A stretch of DNA of 60,354 nucleotides from an uncultured Eubacteriales bacterium (GCA_900316255.1 ONCI01000012.1:1-60354); one strand, 5' to 3'; shown: positions 30,028-39,317, numbered from the stretch's first letter. Notes: generated by a model not told the origin, from the letters alone. Numbers and translations are program-made.

Positions 30028-33000
30028 TCAGGCGTCGATCGTGGAGACCGTGATGGTGGTCTCCTCCAGAACGTCCAGCAGCACCCGGACCGTGTCCAGA
30101 GAGGTGAAGATGGTGACGTTGTTTTCCGTGGCGCACATGCGGATGGCCACGCCGTCCTCCAGGTGCCTGCCCCGCTGCAGCGCGCGGGTGTTGATGATGT
30201 AGCTCACGTAGCCGGCGCGGATGGAGTCCAGGATCTCCTCGCTGCCCTCGCTGATTTTGCGGCGGATGCGGGTGCGGATGCCGTGCTGCTTGAGGAAGGT
30301 GGCCGTGCCCACGGTGGCCTCGATGTTGAAGCCCATGTCGTAGAAGCGGCGCACCAGGGGGAGAGCCTCCTCCTTGTCCTCGTCGGCCAGGGTGACGAAC
30401 ACGGTGCCGTAGTTCTGCAGCTTCATGCCGGAGGCCTGCAGGGCCTTGTACATGGCGCGGGAGAGCTTGGCGTCGTAGCCGATGGCCTCGCCGGTGGATT
30501 TCATCTCCGGGCTCAGATAGGCGTCCAGACCCTTGATCTTGTTCCAGGAGAAGACAGGGACCTTTACGTAGTGCCGCTTTTTTTCCTCGGGATAGAGATC
30601 GAAGATGCCCTGCTCCTTCAGGCTCTTGCCCATGATGACCTCGGTGGCGATGTCCGCCAGGGAGAAGCCCGTGGCCTTGGAGAGGAAGGGGACCGTGCGG
30701 GAGGAGCGGGGGTTGACCTCGATGATGTAGACGTTTTCTTCCTTATCCACAATGAACTGGATGTTGAACAGGCCGATGATGCCGATGCCCAGACCCAGCT
30801 TTTTGGCGTACTGCAGGATGATGCCCTTGACCTTGTTGGAGATGGAGAAGGAGGGATAGACGCTGATGGAGTCGCCGGAATGGACGCCGGTGCGCTCCAC
30901 CAGCTCCATGATACCGGGGACGAACACGTCCCGCCCGTCGCAGATGGCGTCCACCTCCACCTCACGGCCCAGGATGTACTTGTCCACCAGAACGGGCTTG
31001 TCCGCGTCGATCTCCACGGCGGTCTTCAGATAGTGGCGGAGCATCTCCTCGCTGGCCACGATCTCCATGGCCCGGCCGCCCAGGACGAAGCTGGGGCGGA
31101 CCAGCACCGGGTAGCCGATGCGCTCTGCCGCGGCGATGCCGTCCTCGATGTTGGTCACGGCGGTGCCGGTGGGCTGAGGAATGTCCAGGGCGAGCAGGAT
31201 TTTCTCAAAGCTGTCCCGGTTCTCCGCCCGCTCGATGGCCGCGCAGTCGGTGCCCACGATGCGCACGCCCCGGTCCATGAGGGGCTGGGCTAGGTTGATG
31301 GCCGTCTGCCCGCCCAGGGAGGCGATGACGCCCTCGGGCTGCTCAAAGTCCAGGATCGCCATCACATGCTCCGGCGTCAGGGGCTCGAAGTACAGCTTGT
31401 CGCCGGTGGTGTAGTCGGTGGAGACGGTCTCCGGATTGTTGTTGATGATGATGGCCTCGTAGCCGTTGCGCTTGATGGTCTGCACCGCGTGGACGGTGGA
31501 GTAGTCAAACTCCACGCCCTGGCCGATGCGGATGGGGCCGGCGCCCAGGACCACCAGCTTCTTCTTCCCGGTGAGGCGGGAATCGTTCTCCCCGGAATAG
31601 GAGGAGTAGAGATAGGCGATGTATTTGCCGGTGTGCAGGGTGTCCACCATGCGGAACACCGGCGTGATGCCAAGCTTCCGGCGCCGCTCGTAGATCTCCG
31701 TCTCCGAGAGGTTCCAGAAGCGGGCGATGCAGCTGTCGGAAAAGCCCATTTTCTTGGCTTCGCGGAGCAGGGCGGCGTCGTTGATATGCTCTTTTAGGGC
31801 GCGCTCCATGTCCACGATCTTCCGGAAGGATTCCAGGAAGAGCTCGGTGATCATAGTGACCTCGTGAAGCTTTTCCACGGAGACGCCCCGGCGCAGCAGC
31901 TCGAACACGGCGAAGACGCCGTCGTGACGGAAGTCGGAAAGGTAGGAGAAAAGCGCTTCGTCCGACTGCTCGTCGAATTTTGCCATATGGAAGTGATCCA
32001 CGCCGATCTCCAGGGAGCACACGGACTTGAGCAGGCATTCCTCCAGATTGGAGCCGATGCCCATCACCTCGCCGGTGGCCTTCATCTGGGTGCCCAGGGT
32101 GTTGGGCGCGGAGGTGAACTTGTCGAAGGGGAAGCGGGGAAACTTGGCCACGATATAGTCAAGGCTGGGTTCCATGGCGGCGGTGCCGCCGGCCACGGGA
32201 ATCTCCTCCAGGGCCATGCCCAGGGCGATCTTCGCCGTGACCCGGGCGATGGGGTAGCCGCTGGCCTTGGAGGCCAGGGCGGAGGAGCGGGAGACCCGGG
32301 GGTTCACCTCGATGAGGTAATACTCGCTGCTGGTGGGGTTCAGCGCGAACTGCACGTTGCAGCCGCCCTCGATCTTCAGCTCCCGGATGATCTTGATGGC
32401 GCTGTCGTTGAGCATCTTGAGATCGTGCTCATTCAGGGAGAGGATGGGGGCCACCACAATGGAGTCGCCGGTGTGCACACCCACGGGGTCCACGTTCTCC
32501 ATGCCGCAGATGGTGATGGCGCGGTCGTTGGAGTCCCGCATGACCTCAAACTCGATCTCCTTATAGCCCTTCACGCTCTTTTCGATCAGGACCTGGTGCA
32601 CGGGGGAGAGGCGGAAGGCGTTGACGCCGATCTCCTCCAGCTCCTGGGGGTCGTTGGCGAAGCCGCCGCCGGTGCCGCCCAGGGTGAAGGCGGGGCGCAG
32701 CACCACGGGATAGCCGATGCGTTCAGCCGCGGCCCGGGCCTCCTCCAGATTGTAGGTGATCTCGGAGGGGATCACCGGCTCGCCGATGGCCTGGCACATC
32801 TCCTTGAAAAGCTCCCGGTCCTCGGCCCGCTCGATGCTCTCGCTGCTGGTGCCGAGAAGCTCGACCCCGCACTCGCGGAGGATGCCCTTGCGCTCCAGCT
32901 GCATGGCCAGATTCAGGCCTGTCTGCCCGCCAATGCCGGGGACGATGGCGTCCGGCCGCTCGTAGCGGAGGATCTTGGCCACATAGTCCAGGGTCAGAGG

Positions 33001-33201
33001 CTCCATATAGACCTTGTCGGCAATGGAGGTGTCCGTCATGATGGTGGCGGGGTTGGAGTTCACCAGCACCACCTCGTAGCCCTCTTCCTTGAGGGCCAGA
33101 CAGGCCTGGGTGCCGGCGTAGTCAAACTCCGCCGCCTGACCGATGACGATGGGGCCGGAGCCGATGATCAGGACTTTTTTGATATCCGTTCTTTTTGCCA
33201 T
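30028..33201 (-). CDS. carB: Carbamoyl-phosphate synthase large subunit
   Basis: 1057 residues with the duplicated ATP-grasp architecture: first half KVLIIGSGPIVIGQAAEFDYAG, second half LVVLGAGPIRIGQGVEFDYS, and a C-terminal allosteric domain (VFVTLADEDKEEALPLVRRF). It makes carbamoyl phosphate from bicarbonate, ATP and ammonia channelled from CarA. No carA is present before or after it, which is unusual for a Firmicutes pyr operon, so the glutaminase subunit must be encoded elsewhere. Start ATG 33201, one base after pyrC. Confidence 0.95.
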   Translation of the reverse strand: MAKRTDIKKVLIIGSGPIVIGQAAEFDYAGTQACLALKEEGYEVVLVNSNPATIMTDTSIADKVYMEPLTLDYVAKILRYERPDAIVPGIGGQTGLNLAMQLERKGILRECGVELLGTSSESIERAEDRELFKEMCQAIGEPVIPSEITYNLEEARAAAERIGYPVVLRPAFTLGGTGGGFANDPQELEEIGVNAFRLSPVHQVLIEKSVKGYKEIEFEVMRDSNDRAITICGMENVDPVGVHTGDSIVVAPILSLNEHDLKMLNDSAIKIIRELKIEGGCNVQFALNPTSSEYYLIEVNPRVSRSSALASKASGYPIARVTAKIALGMALEEIPVAGGTAAMEPSLDYIVAKFPRFPFDKFTSAPNTLGTQMKATGEVMGIGSNLEECLLKSVCSLEIGVDHFHMAKFDEQSDEALFSYLSDFRHDGVFAVFELLRRGVSVEKLHEVTMITELFLESFRKIVDMERALKEHINDAALLREAKKMGFSDSCIARFWNLSETEIYERRRKLGITPVFRMVDTLHTGKYIAYLYSSYSGENDSRLTGKKKLVVLGAGPIRIGQGVEFDYSTVHAVQTIKRNGYEAIIINNNPETVSTDYTTGDKLYFEPLTPEHVMAILDFEQPEGVIASLGGQTAINLAQPLMDRGVRIVGTDCAAIERAENRDSFEKILLALDIPQPTGTAVTNIEDGIAAAERIGYPVLVRPSFVLGGRAMEIVASEEMLRHYLKTAVEIDADKPVLVDKYILGREVEVDAICDGRDVFVPGIMELVERTGVHSGDSISVYPSFSISNKVKGIILQYAKKLGLGIGIIGLFNIQFIVDKEENVYIIEVNPRSSRTVPFLSKATGFSLADIATEVIMGKSLKEQGIFDLYPEEKKRHYVKVPVFSWNKIKGLDAYLSPEMKSTGEAIGYDAKLSRAMYKALQASGMKLQNYGTVFVTLADEDKEEALPLVRRFYDMGFNIEATVGTATFLKQHGIRTRIRRKISEGSEEILDSIRAGYVSYIINTRALQRGRHLEDGVAIRMCATENNVTIFTSLDTVRVLLDVLEETTITVSTIDA

Positions 33202-33202
33202 G

Positions 33203-34402
33203 TTATTTCTCCCGGTAAACTATTTGTCCGTTGTATGCCGTTTGCAGGCATCTGCCGAAGACCCTGCGGCCGGTGAAGGGACTTGCTTTTCCCTTGGACA
33301 GAAAGTCCGCGGGATCGATCGTGTATTCCGTTTCCAGATCCCAGAGGGACCAGTCGTCCCCCAGGGGGAGACCGAAGCGCTCACGGGGGCGCTCACACAG
33401 AAGCGCCACCAGAGCCTCCAGCGTGAGGACGCCGGGCTTCACCAGCCCGGTGTAGAGCAGGGGAAAGGCCGTTTCCAGGCCCACGATGCCAAAGGCGCTG
33501 CCCTCCAGGCCCCGGGATTTCTCCTCGGCACTGTGGGGGGCGTGGTCGGTGGCGATGCACAGGATGTCCCCGTCGCAGAGCCCCTCCAGCAGGGCCTCCC
33601 GGTCCTCCCGGGCGCGCAGCGGCGGGTTCATTTTGAAGCGTCCGTCCTCCTGCAGGTCGTTTTCGTCCAGCAGCAGGTAGTGGGGCGCGGTCTCGCAGCT
33701 GACGTCCAGCCCGTCCCGCCGCGCCTCACGGATCAGGCGGAGGGATTCCTTCGTGGAAATGTGGCAGACATGGTAGCCACATCCGGTTTTCGCCACAAGC
33801 TCCAGATCCCGGGCAACCTGGCGCCACTCGCTCTCCGAGCAGATGCCCCGGTGGCCGTGGGCGGCGGCCCAGGCCCCGTCGTGGATGTAGCCGTCCCGGA
33901 GGAGGGTGTTGTCCTCACAGTGGGCCACGATCAGCTTGCCGAGGGCTTTGGCGCGCTCCATGGCCTCCCGCATCATGCCGTCGTCCTGGACGCCGTGGCC
34001 GTCGTCAGAGAAGGCGATCACATAGGGGGCCATGCCCTCCAGGTCCGCAAGCTCCTTCCCGGCCTCGTTCACCGTGATGGCCCCATAGGGGCGCACGTCG
34101 ATGACCGCGTCCCGCCGGATGAGGGAGAGCTCTTCCTCCAGATGCTCCACGCTGTCCGGCACCGGGTTCAGGTTTGGCATGGCGCAGACCGCCGTATAGC
34201 CGCCCCGGGCCGCGGCCAGGGAGCCGCTGCGGATGGTTTCCTTATAAGAAAAGCCCGGTTCGCGCAGGTGCACATGCACATCGCAGAAACCGGGCAGTTT
34301 GACATATCCAGTTTTGTCCTGACGGGGGAAGGCGCTGCAGTCACCGGCGAAGGGCAGAATGCCCGCGCCGTCGATCTGCTTGAGCTTGCGAAGAACAGGC
34401 AT
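33203..34402 (-). CDS. pyrC: Dihydroorotase
   Basis: 399 residues. It cyclises carbamoyl aspartate. The zinc motif DVHVHLREPG, central HCED and CHISTKESL, and the catalytic DHAPHS region are all present. It is the first gene of the minus-strand pyrimidine operon. ATG 34402 has GGAGGG 8 bases upstream; the ribosome binding site lies just beyond the attenuator terminator. Confidence 0.95.
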   Translation of the reverse strand: MPVLRKLKQIDGAGILPFAGDCSAFPRQDKTGYVKLPGFCDVHVHLREPGFSYKETIRSGSLAAARGGYTAVCAMPNLNPVPDSVEHLEEELSLIRRDAVIDVRPYGAITVNEAGKELADLEGMAPYVIAFSDDGHGVQDDGMMREAMERAKALGKLIVAHCEDNTLLRDGYIHDGAWAAAHGHRGICSESEWRQVARDLELVAKTGCGYHVCHISTKESLRLIREARRDGLDVSCETAPHYLLLDENDLQEDGRFKMNPPLRAREDREALLEGLCDGDILCIATDHAPHSAEEKSRGLEGSAFGIVGLETAFPLLYTGLVKPGVLTLEALVALLCERPRERFGLPLGDDWSLWDLETEYTIDPADFLSKGKASPFTGRRVFGRCLQTAYNGQIVYREK

Positions 34403-34416
34403 GGCATGACCCTCCG

Positions 34417-34514
34417 AAAAACAAAATTCCTTCCCGGAAAACCGACAAGGAACAGCGACGGAACGCCCCGAAACGGGACGCTTTTTTCACCCTTGCCGAT
34501 CTCACAGGACCGCC
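34417..34514 (-). promoter_or_regulatory. PyrR-type attenuator in the pyr operon leader
   Basis: Read on the minus strand, the leader contains GGTCCTGTGAGATCGGCAAG (34492-34511), matching the conserved PyrR-binding RNA loop. Downstream is a terminator stem of 11 pairs with one mismatch (arms 34442-34452 and 34427-34437 on the plus strand), a four-base loop and a T-rich tail (34417-34426). In the known mechanism UMP-bound PyrR stabilises the anti-antiterminator so that the terminator forms. The PyrR gene itself is not in the window. Confidence 0.85.
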
Positions 34515-34528
34515 TTAAAGACGCCCAA

Positions 34529-34558
34529 ATTATAACGGTTTGCGCGGTTTCTTGTCAA
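34529..34558 (-). promoter_or_regulatory. Sigma-A promoter of the pyrimidine operon
   Basis: On the minus strand a perfect TTGACA (34558-34553) is separated by 18 bases from a perfect TATAAT (34534-34529). It lies directly ahead of the PyrR leader. Confidence 0.9.
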
Positions 34559-34918
34559 TCGGCAGAATGCACAGAAAAGGAAAGGGGAAAACGCTCATTT
34601 CCGACGCGCTTTCGGAGGGCAAATTCCGACCTTTTTTTTCGGAAAAGGGGAGCTTTTCCACACACTTGAGATGCTGGAGTATTTGCACAAAAGGGAAACT
34701 TTCATTTTGTACAATTTGACAGGAGGCGCAGAGGAAAGCAGAAGAAGGCGCAAAGGACGCTGTGCGGGGACGACTCCCTTCGTCTGCCGGTTCTGCAGGA
34801 CGGGAACGGACGATCCGGGAGAGCATGTATTGGAATAAATATGAAATTCTGCGCTTTTGAACAAAAACGAATTGGCAATTTTGTTCAAAAATACAGCTTG
34901 AAAATGGCAGGACTGCAA
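34559..34918. promoter_or_regulatory. Intergenic region with a 12-base perfect inverted repeat
   Basis: No gene is seen in this AT-richer stretch between divergent promoters. TTTTGAACAAAA (34855-34866) and TTTTGTTCAAAA (34879-34890) are exact inverted copies separated by 12 bases, ending 28 bases before the -35 of the importer promoter. They look like a repressor or activator site. A smaller hairpin GGAAAAG/CTTTTCC lies near 34640. Confidence 0.5.
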
Positions 34919-34947
34919 TGGACAAAGAACCTGACCGGGAGTATAAT
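34919..34947 (+). promoter_or_regulatory. Sigma-A promoter of the second ABC importer
   Basis: TGGACA (34919-34924), 17-base spacer, perfect TATAAT (34942-34947), about 87 bases before the binding-protein ATG. Confidence 0.8.
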
Positions 34948-35033
34948 ACAAAAAGTGGAATGATCCTGTTCGTTCCGCAAAACGGATCGCCTTCCCGCCT
35001 GGCGGCGGGAAAAAGAATTGAAGGAGGAAAAAC

Positions 35034-36155
35034 ATGAAAAAGGTATTTGCACTGCTGCTCGCGCTTGTTATGGTCTTCGCCCTGGCCGCCTGCGGCGAGG
35101 CCAAGACCGAGGCCAAGACCGATGCCGCCGCCGAGGGCGAGTTGGCTGAGCTCATCAAGGCCGCGCAGGCCGAGGGCGAGCTGGTTGTCTACGGCTCCTG
35201 CGAAGAGGAGTACCTGGCTGCCGCCACGGCTCACTTCGAAGAGCTTTACGGCATCAAGACCTCTTATCAGCGTCTGTCCACCGGCGAAGTCCAGGCCAAG
35301 ATCGAGGAAGAGAACGGCAATCCTTCCGCTGACGTCTGGTTCGGCGGCACTACCGACCCCTACAACGTGGTTGCTTCCGAGGGCCTGCTGGAGCCCTATG
35401 CGGCCGTCAATGCCGCGCACCTGACCAGCGACATGTACAAGCACCCCGACAACATGTGGTTCGGCATCTACAAGGGCATCCTGGGCTTCATGGTCAATAC
35501 CAATGAGCTGGAGCGCATGGGCCTGGAGGCTCCCCAGGATTGGCAGGATCTGCTGAAGGAAGAGTACAAGGGCCTGATCTGGCTGTCCAACTACAATACC
35601 GCCGGCACTGCCAAGCTGGTCATCAACACCATGATCCAGAAGTACGGTCACGACGAGGGCATCCAGTACCTGGTAGACCTGGACAAGAACATCGAAGTCT
35701 ACACCAAGTCCGGCTCCGGCCCGTCCAAGAACGTGGGCACCGGCGAGTGCGTCATCGGCATCGGCTTCCTGCATGACGGCATCACCCAGATCCTGGACAA
35801 CGGCTATGACAACATTTCTCTGATCATCCCCTCCACCGGCACCTCCTTTGAGATCGGCGCTACCGCCATCTTCAAGGGCGCCGCGCATCCCAACGCCGCC
35901 AAGCTCTGGATCGAGTACGCACTGAGTCCCGACTGCGTGGAGCTGGGCGCCAAGAACGGCTCCTACCAGTTCCTGGTTATCGACAACGCCCAGCAGCCCG
36001 AGGCTGCCGCCCAGTTCGGCCTGGATCCCGAGAACGTCATGGAGTATGACTTCGAGGACGCCACCAAGAACATCAAGACCTACATCGACGAGGTCATGAA
36101 CGCCATCGCCGCCTCTGGTGCGGACACCGGCGCCGATCGTTTCAAGACCGAGTAA
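35034..36155 (+). CDS. ABC transporter substrate-binding lipoprotein (iron/phosphonate/AfuA-like family)
   Basis: 373 residues. MKKVFALLLALVMVFALAAC is a lipoprotein signal with lipidated Cys20. The mature part (ELVVYGSCEEEYLAAATAHFEELYGIKT, NPSADVWFGGTTDPYN, GKNGSYQF-like end) resembles binding proteins of the ferric iron, 2-aminoethylphosphonate and AfuA group. It works with the fused permease and ATPase downstream. GAAGGAGG precedes ATG 35034. A terminator after it and strong codon bias suggest extra expression of the binding protein. Ligand uncertain: iron, phosphonate and sugar phosphates are all possible. Confidence 0.85.
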   Translation: MKKVFALLLALVMVFALAACGEAKTEAKTDAAAEGELAELIKAAQAEGELVVYGSCEEEYLAAATAHFEELYGIKTSYQRLSTGEVQAKIEEENGNPSADVWFGGTTDPYNVVASEGLLEPYAAVNAAHLTSDMYKHPDNMWFGIYKGILGFMVNTNELERMGLEAPQDWQDLLKEEYKGLIWLSNYNTAGTAKLVINTMIQKYGHDEGIQYLVDLDKNIEVYTKSGSGPSKNVGTGECVIGIGFLHDGITQILDNGYDNISLIIPSTGTSFEIGATAIFKGAAHPNAAKLWIEYALSPDCVELGAKNGSYQFLVIDNAQQPEAAAQFGLDPENVMEYDFEDATKNIKTYIDEVMNAIAASGADTGADRFKTE

Positions 36156-36168
36156 GCACTGCTTCCGC

Positions 36169-36200
36169 AAGGATGGCGGGATCTCCCGCCATCCTTTTTT
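36169..36200 (+). terminator. Hairpin terminator after binding-protein gene
   Basis: A 12-base perfect stem AAGGATGGCGGG/CCCGCCATCCTT (36169-36180 with 36185-36196) followed by TTTT. It probably attenuates transcription into the permease gene. Confidence 0.75.
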
Positions 36201-36240
36201 ATACGAATGTCTGATAAGAAGCTTTCAAAGGATTCCGAGG

Positions 36241-36336
36241 CAGAATTGTGCCAGACGAGGCGCCTTCCGCAGGGCATAATGGAGATATATGGTCAAGGAA
36301 GGCAACGAAGTTTGACACAATTCTGACCGGAAGGCT
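36241..36336 (+). promoter_or_regulatory. Interleaved inverted repeats upstream of permease gene
   Basis: CAGAATTGTG (36241-36250) pairs with CACAATTCTG (36316-36325), while GCCTTCCG (about 36261-36268) pairs with CGGAAGGC (about 36329-36336). The order A-B-A'-B' would give a pseudoknot in RNA. Direct copies of TATCAGAT follow (about 36348 and 36361). Confidence 0.4.
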
Positions 36337-36401
36337 TGAATGATTTCTATCAGATATTCGTATCAGATCCTTTCGGGGAAAAGAAGAAAGGAGAGAATTC
36401 T

Positions 36402-38111
36402 ATGGCAAGAGGCCAGGGCGCGGCGCTGGACCGGAAAAAGCTGATGGCGGATCCCATCATGGTCACCACCATCGTCGTGCTGATCACATTTCTGACACTG
36501 TTTATTCTCTACCCGCTGGCAATTCTGCTGGTGGACAGTTTCGTGGGCGACGGCGGCTTCGGCTTCGGTATTTTCAAGCGGATCTTCGCCATGCCCAACT
36601 TTACCCGCGCCATCGGCAACACCCTGAAGATCGGCTTCGTGGTGGGTATCCTGTCTGCTCTCGTTGGCCTGCTCTTCGCCTATGTGGAGGTCTACGTCCG
36701 CATGAACAGGTTCGTGGGCGGACTGTTCAAGGTGGTGTCCATGCTGCCGGTGGTGTCGCCGCCCTTTGTGCTGAGCCTGTCCATGATCATGCTCTTCGGC
36801 AAGGCGGGCCTGGTCACCCGCTTCCTGTTGGGCATCTACGACAACAGCGTCTACGGCTACTGGGGCATCGTGGTGGTCCAGACCCTCACCTTCTTCCCGG
36901 TGTGCTACATGATGCTCAAGGGCCTGCTGAAGAACATCGACCCCTCCCTGGAGGAGGCGGCACGGGACATGGGGGCCAGCCGCTGGCGGGTCTTCATGGA
37001 CGTGACGCTGCCTCTGCTGCTGCCGGGCATCGGCAACGCCTTCCTCGTGACCTTTATCGAATCCATCGCGGACTTTGCAAACCCCATGATCATCGGCGGC
37101 TCCTACGACACCCTGGCCACCACCATCTACCTGCAGATCACCGGCGCCTATGACAAGGCCGGCGCCGCAGCCATGGCTGTGGTGCTGCTGTGCATCACGC
37201 TGCTGATGTTTGCGGTGCAGAAATACTACCTGGAGGCCAAGACCGCCGCCACCCTGACCGGCAAGGCTTCCCGGGCCAGGATGCTCATCGAGGACAAGAG
37301 CGTGAAGATCCCGCTGACGGTGTTCTGCGCACTGGGCGCGGCTTTCGTGATCCTGATGTACATCTGCGTGCCCATCGGCGCCTGCTTCCCAACCTGGGGC
37401 TACAAATTCTTCCCTCTCACAGGCAAGTGGTTCGGGCTGGTCTTTAGCCGCTACCACGGCTTCAAGGCCTTTAAGGACTCCTTCCTGCTGTCTCTGATCG
37501 CAGCTCCCGTCACGGCGCTGCTGAGCATGATCATCTCCTACCTGGTGGTCAAACGGAAGTTCAAGGCCAAGGGCTTTATCGAGGCGGTCAGCATGCTGGC
37601 CATGGCTGTGCCCGGCACGGTGCTGGGCGTGGGATACATCCGTGGCTTTTCCGGCGGCCTCTTCCACACCGGCTTCCTCCAGGGCCTCTACGGCACCGGC
37701 CTTATCCTGATCATCGTGTTCGTGGTGCGCTCCCTGCCCACCGGCACCCGCAGCGGCATCTCCGCCCTGCGGCAGATCGACAAGTCCATCGAGGAATCGG
37801 CCTACGACATGGGCGCGGACAGCCTGCGGGTGTTTATGACCGTGACGCTGCCCCTGATCAAGGATTCCTTCCTCTCCGGCCTTGTGACCGCCTTCGTGCG
37901 GAGCATCACCGCCATTTCCGCCATTATCCTGCTGGTGACGCCCCAGTTCCTGCTCATCACCGTGCAGATCAACGAGTTCGCGGAGAAGGGCTCCTTCAGT
38001 CTGGCCTGCGCCTTTGCGACCATTCTGATCATCATTACCTACGGCGCTGTGCTGCTGATGAACCTGTTCATGAAGTACTTCGGCACCAGCAGAAAGATCA
38101 AGGAGGACTGA
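36402..38111 (+). CDS. ABC transporter permease, two fused permease domains
   Basis: 569 residues with about twelve membrane helices. Two EAA coupling loops are visible, SLEEAARDMGASRWRVFMDVTLP in the first half and SIEESAYDMGADSLRVFMTVTLP in the second, so both halves of the usual permease dimer are in one chain, as in FbpB-type iron and related importers. Start ATG 36402 after AAAGGAG; earlier in-frame codons overlap structured leader sequence. It ends 3 bases before the ATPase gene. Confidence 0.9.
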   Translation: MARGQGAALDRKKLMADPIMVTTIVVLITFLTLFILYPLAILLVDSFVGDGGFGFGIFKRIFAMPNFTRAIGNTLKIGFVVGILSALVGLLFAYVEVYVRMNRFVGGLFKVVSMLPVVSPPFVLSLSMIMLFGKAGLVTRFLLGIYDNSVYGYWGIVVVQTLTFFPVCYMMLKGLLKNIDPSLEEAARDMGASRWRVFMDVTLPLLLPGIGNAFLVTFIESIADFANPMIIGGSYDTLATTIYLQITGAYDKAGAAAMAVVLLCITLLMFAVQKYYLEAKTAATLTGKASRARMLIEDKSVKIPLTVFCALGAAFVILMYICVPIGACFPTWGYKFFPLTGKWFGLVFSRYHGFKAFKDSFLLSLIAAPVTALLSMIISYLVVKRKFKAKGFIEAVSMLAMAVPGTVLGVGYIRGFSGGLFHTGFLQGLYGTGLILIIVFVVRSLPTGTRSGISALRQIDKSIEESAYDMGADSLRVFMTVTLPLIKDSFLSGLVTAFVRSITAISAIILLVTPQFLLITVQINEFAEKGSFSLACAFATILIIITYGAVLLMNLFMKYFGTSRKIKED

Positions 38112-38114
38112 GCC

Positions 38115-39191
38115 ATGGAAAAAGTGAAAAAAGGTGTTCGCCTGGAGCATATCTCCAAAATCTATCAGGATCCCAAGACGGGGAAGGACTTTTACGCGGT
38201 GAAAGACACCTCCCTGACCATCGAGCCCGGCTCCTTCGTGACCCTGCTGGGCCCCTCCGGCTGCGGCAAGACCACCACGCTGCGCATGATCGCCGGCTTT
38301 GAGAGCCCGGACGAGGGCGAGATCTACCTGGGGGACGAGCCCATCAACGAGCTGACCCCCAACAAACGGGACACGGCCATGGTGTTCCAGAGCTACGCCC
38401 TGCTGCCCCACTACAACGTGTTCGATAACGTGGCCTACGGCCTGAAGCTGCGCAAGGTGCCCAAGGACGAGATCCGGGAGCGGGTCATGAAGATTCTGGA
38501 CCTGGTGGAGCTGAGCGGCATGGAAGGCCGCATGACCAACCAGCTCTCAGGTGGCCAGCAGCAGCGCGTGGCCCTGGCCCGCGCCCTGGTGATCGAGCCC
38601 TCGGTGCTGCTCTTCGATGAGCCGCTGAGCAACCTGGACGCCAAGCTGCGCGTCACCATGCGCACGGAGATCCGCCGTATCCAGCAGGAGGTGGGCATCA
38701 CCGCTGTTTACGTCACCCATGACCAGTCCGAGGCCATGGCTTTGTCCGACAACATCATCATCATGAACAAGGGCGTTGTGGCCCAGATGGGCACGCCCCA
38801 GGAGATCTACTACCATCCGGTGAACGAATTTGTTGCGGACTTTATCGGCGAGGCCAACTTCCTGAGGGGCGAGATGCTGCGCCGGGAGAAGGACATGGCG
38901 GTGCTGAATGTGGAAGGCAGCGAGTTGCAGGTCCCTGCCCGGGACGACATGAAAGCGGGAGAGCAGTACACCCTGGTGCTGCGGCCCGAGGCGGCGCATC
39001 TTGAGGATGCGGGCGGCTTGCCCTGCAAGGTGGTGCTCAGCTGCTTTATGGGCTCCTACCAGAACTACCATGTGATGGTAGGCAACACCCTGGTAAAGCT
39101 GGAGGAGCACAACCCCAAGAACAAGCGCATTTATCAGGTCGGGGAGAGCTGCAGTCTTGTCTTCGAACCGGAATCTGTGCACGTGCTCTGA
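38115..39191 (+). CDS. ABC transporter ATP-binding protein with TOBE domain
   Basis: 358 residues. Walker A LLGPSGCGKTTTLRMIAG, Q-loop VFQSYALLPHYNV, signature LSGGQQQRVALARAL, Walker B LLFDEPLSNLD and switch VYVTHDQSEA are all intact. The last ~100 residues form a TOBE-like regulatory domain (LVLRPEAAHLED). It is a PotA/FbpC-type ATPase that drives the fused permease. Whether it also powers the ATPase-less sugar importer at 4.9-8.7 kb is unknown. Confidence 0.93.
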   Translation: MEKVKKGVRLEHISKIYQDPKTGKDFYAVKDTSLTIEPGSFVTLLGPSGCGKTTTLRMIAGFESPDEGEIYLGDEPINELTPNKRDTAMVFQSYALLPHYNVFDNVAYGLKLRKVPKDEIRERVMKILDLVELSGMEGRMTNQLSGGQQQRVALARALVIEPSVLLFDEPLSNLDAKLRVTMRTEIRRIQQEVGITAVYVTHDQSEAMALSDNIIIMNKGVVAQMGTPQEIYYHPVNEFVADFIGEANFLRGEMLRREKDMAVLNVEGSELQVPARDDMKAGEQYTLVLRPEAAHLEDAGGLPCKVVLSCFMGSYQNYHVMVGNTLVKLEEHNPKNKRIYQVGESCSLVFEPESVHVL

Positions 39192-39219
39192 GAAGCAACG
39201 CAGCGAAAAAGGCGCATAC

Positions 39220-39270
39220 AAGGAGATCCTGCGCGGGAGGGCTTCCGGTCCTCCCGCGCAGGATCTCCTT
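39220..39270 (+). terminator. 21-base perfect hairpin after importer operon
   Basis: Arms 39220-39240 and 39250-39270 pair perfectly with a 9-base loop. No strong T-run follows, but the position 28 bases after the ATPase stop suggests transcript end processing or termination. Confidence 0.65.
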
Positions 39271-39317
39271 TGCGGCATAATCGAAAAAGAATCCGCATAT
39301 TTTTGAGAAGAAAGCCC

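Noticed and set aside
31864-33276. Long plus-strand frames opposite carB (also 29497-31293)
   Set aside because: Antisense shadows; composition and lack of motifs as above, while carB is complete on the minus strand.
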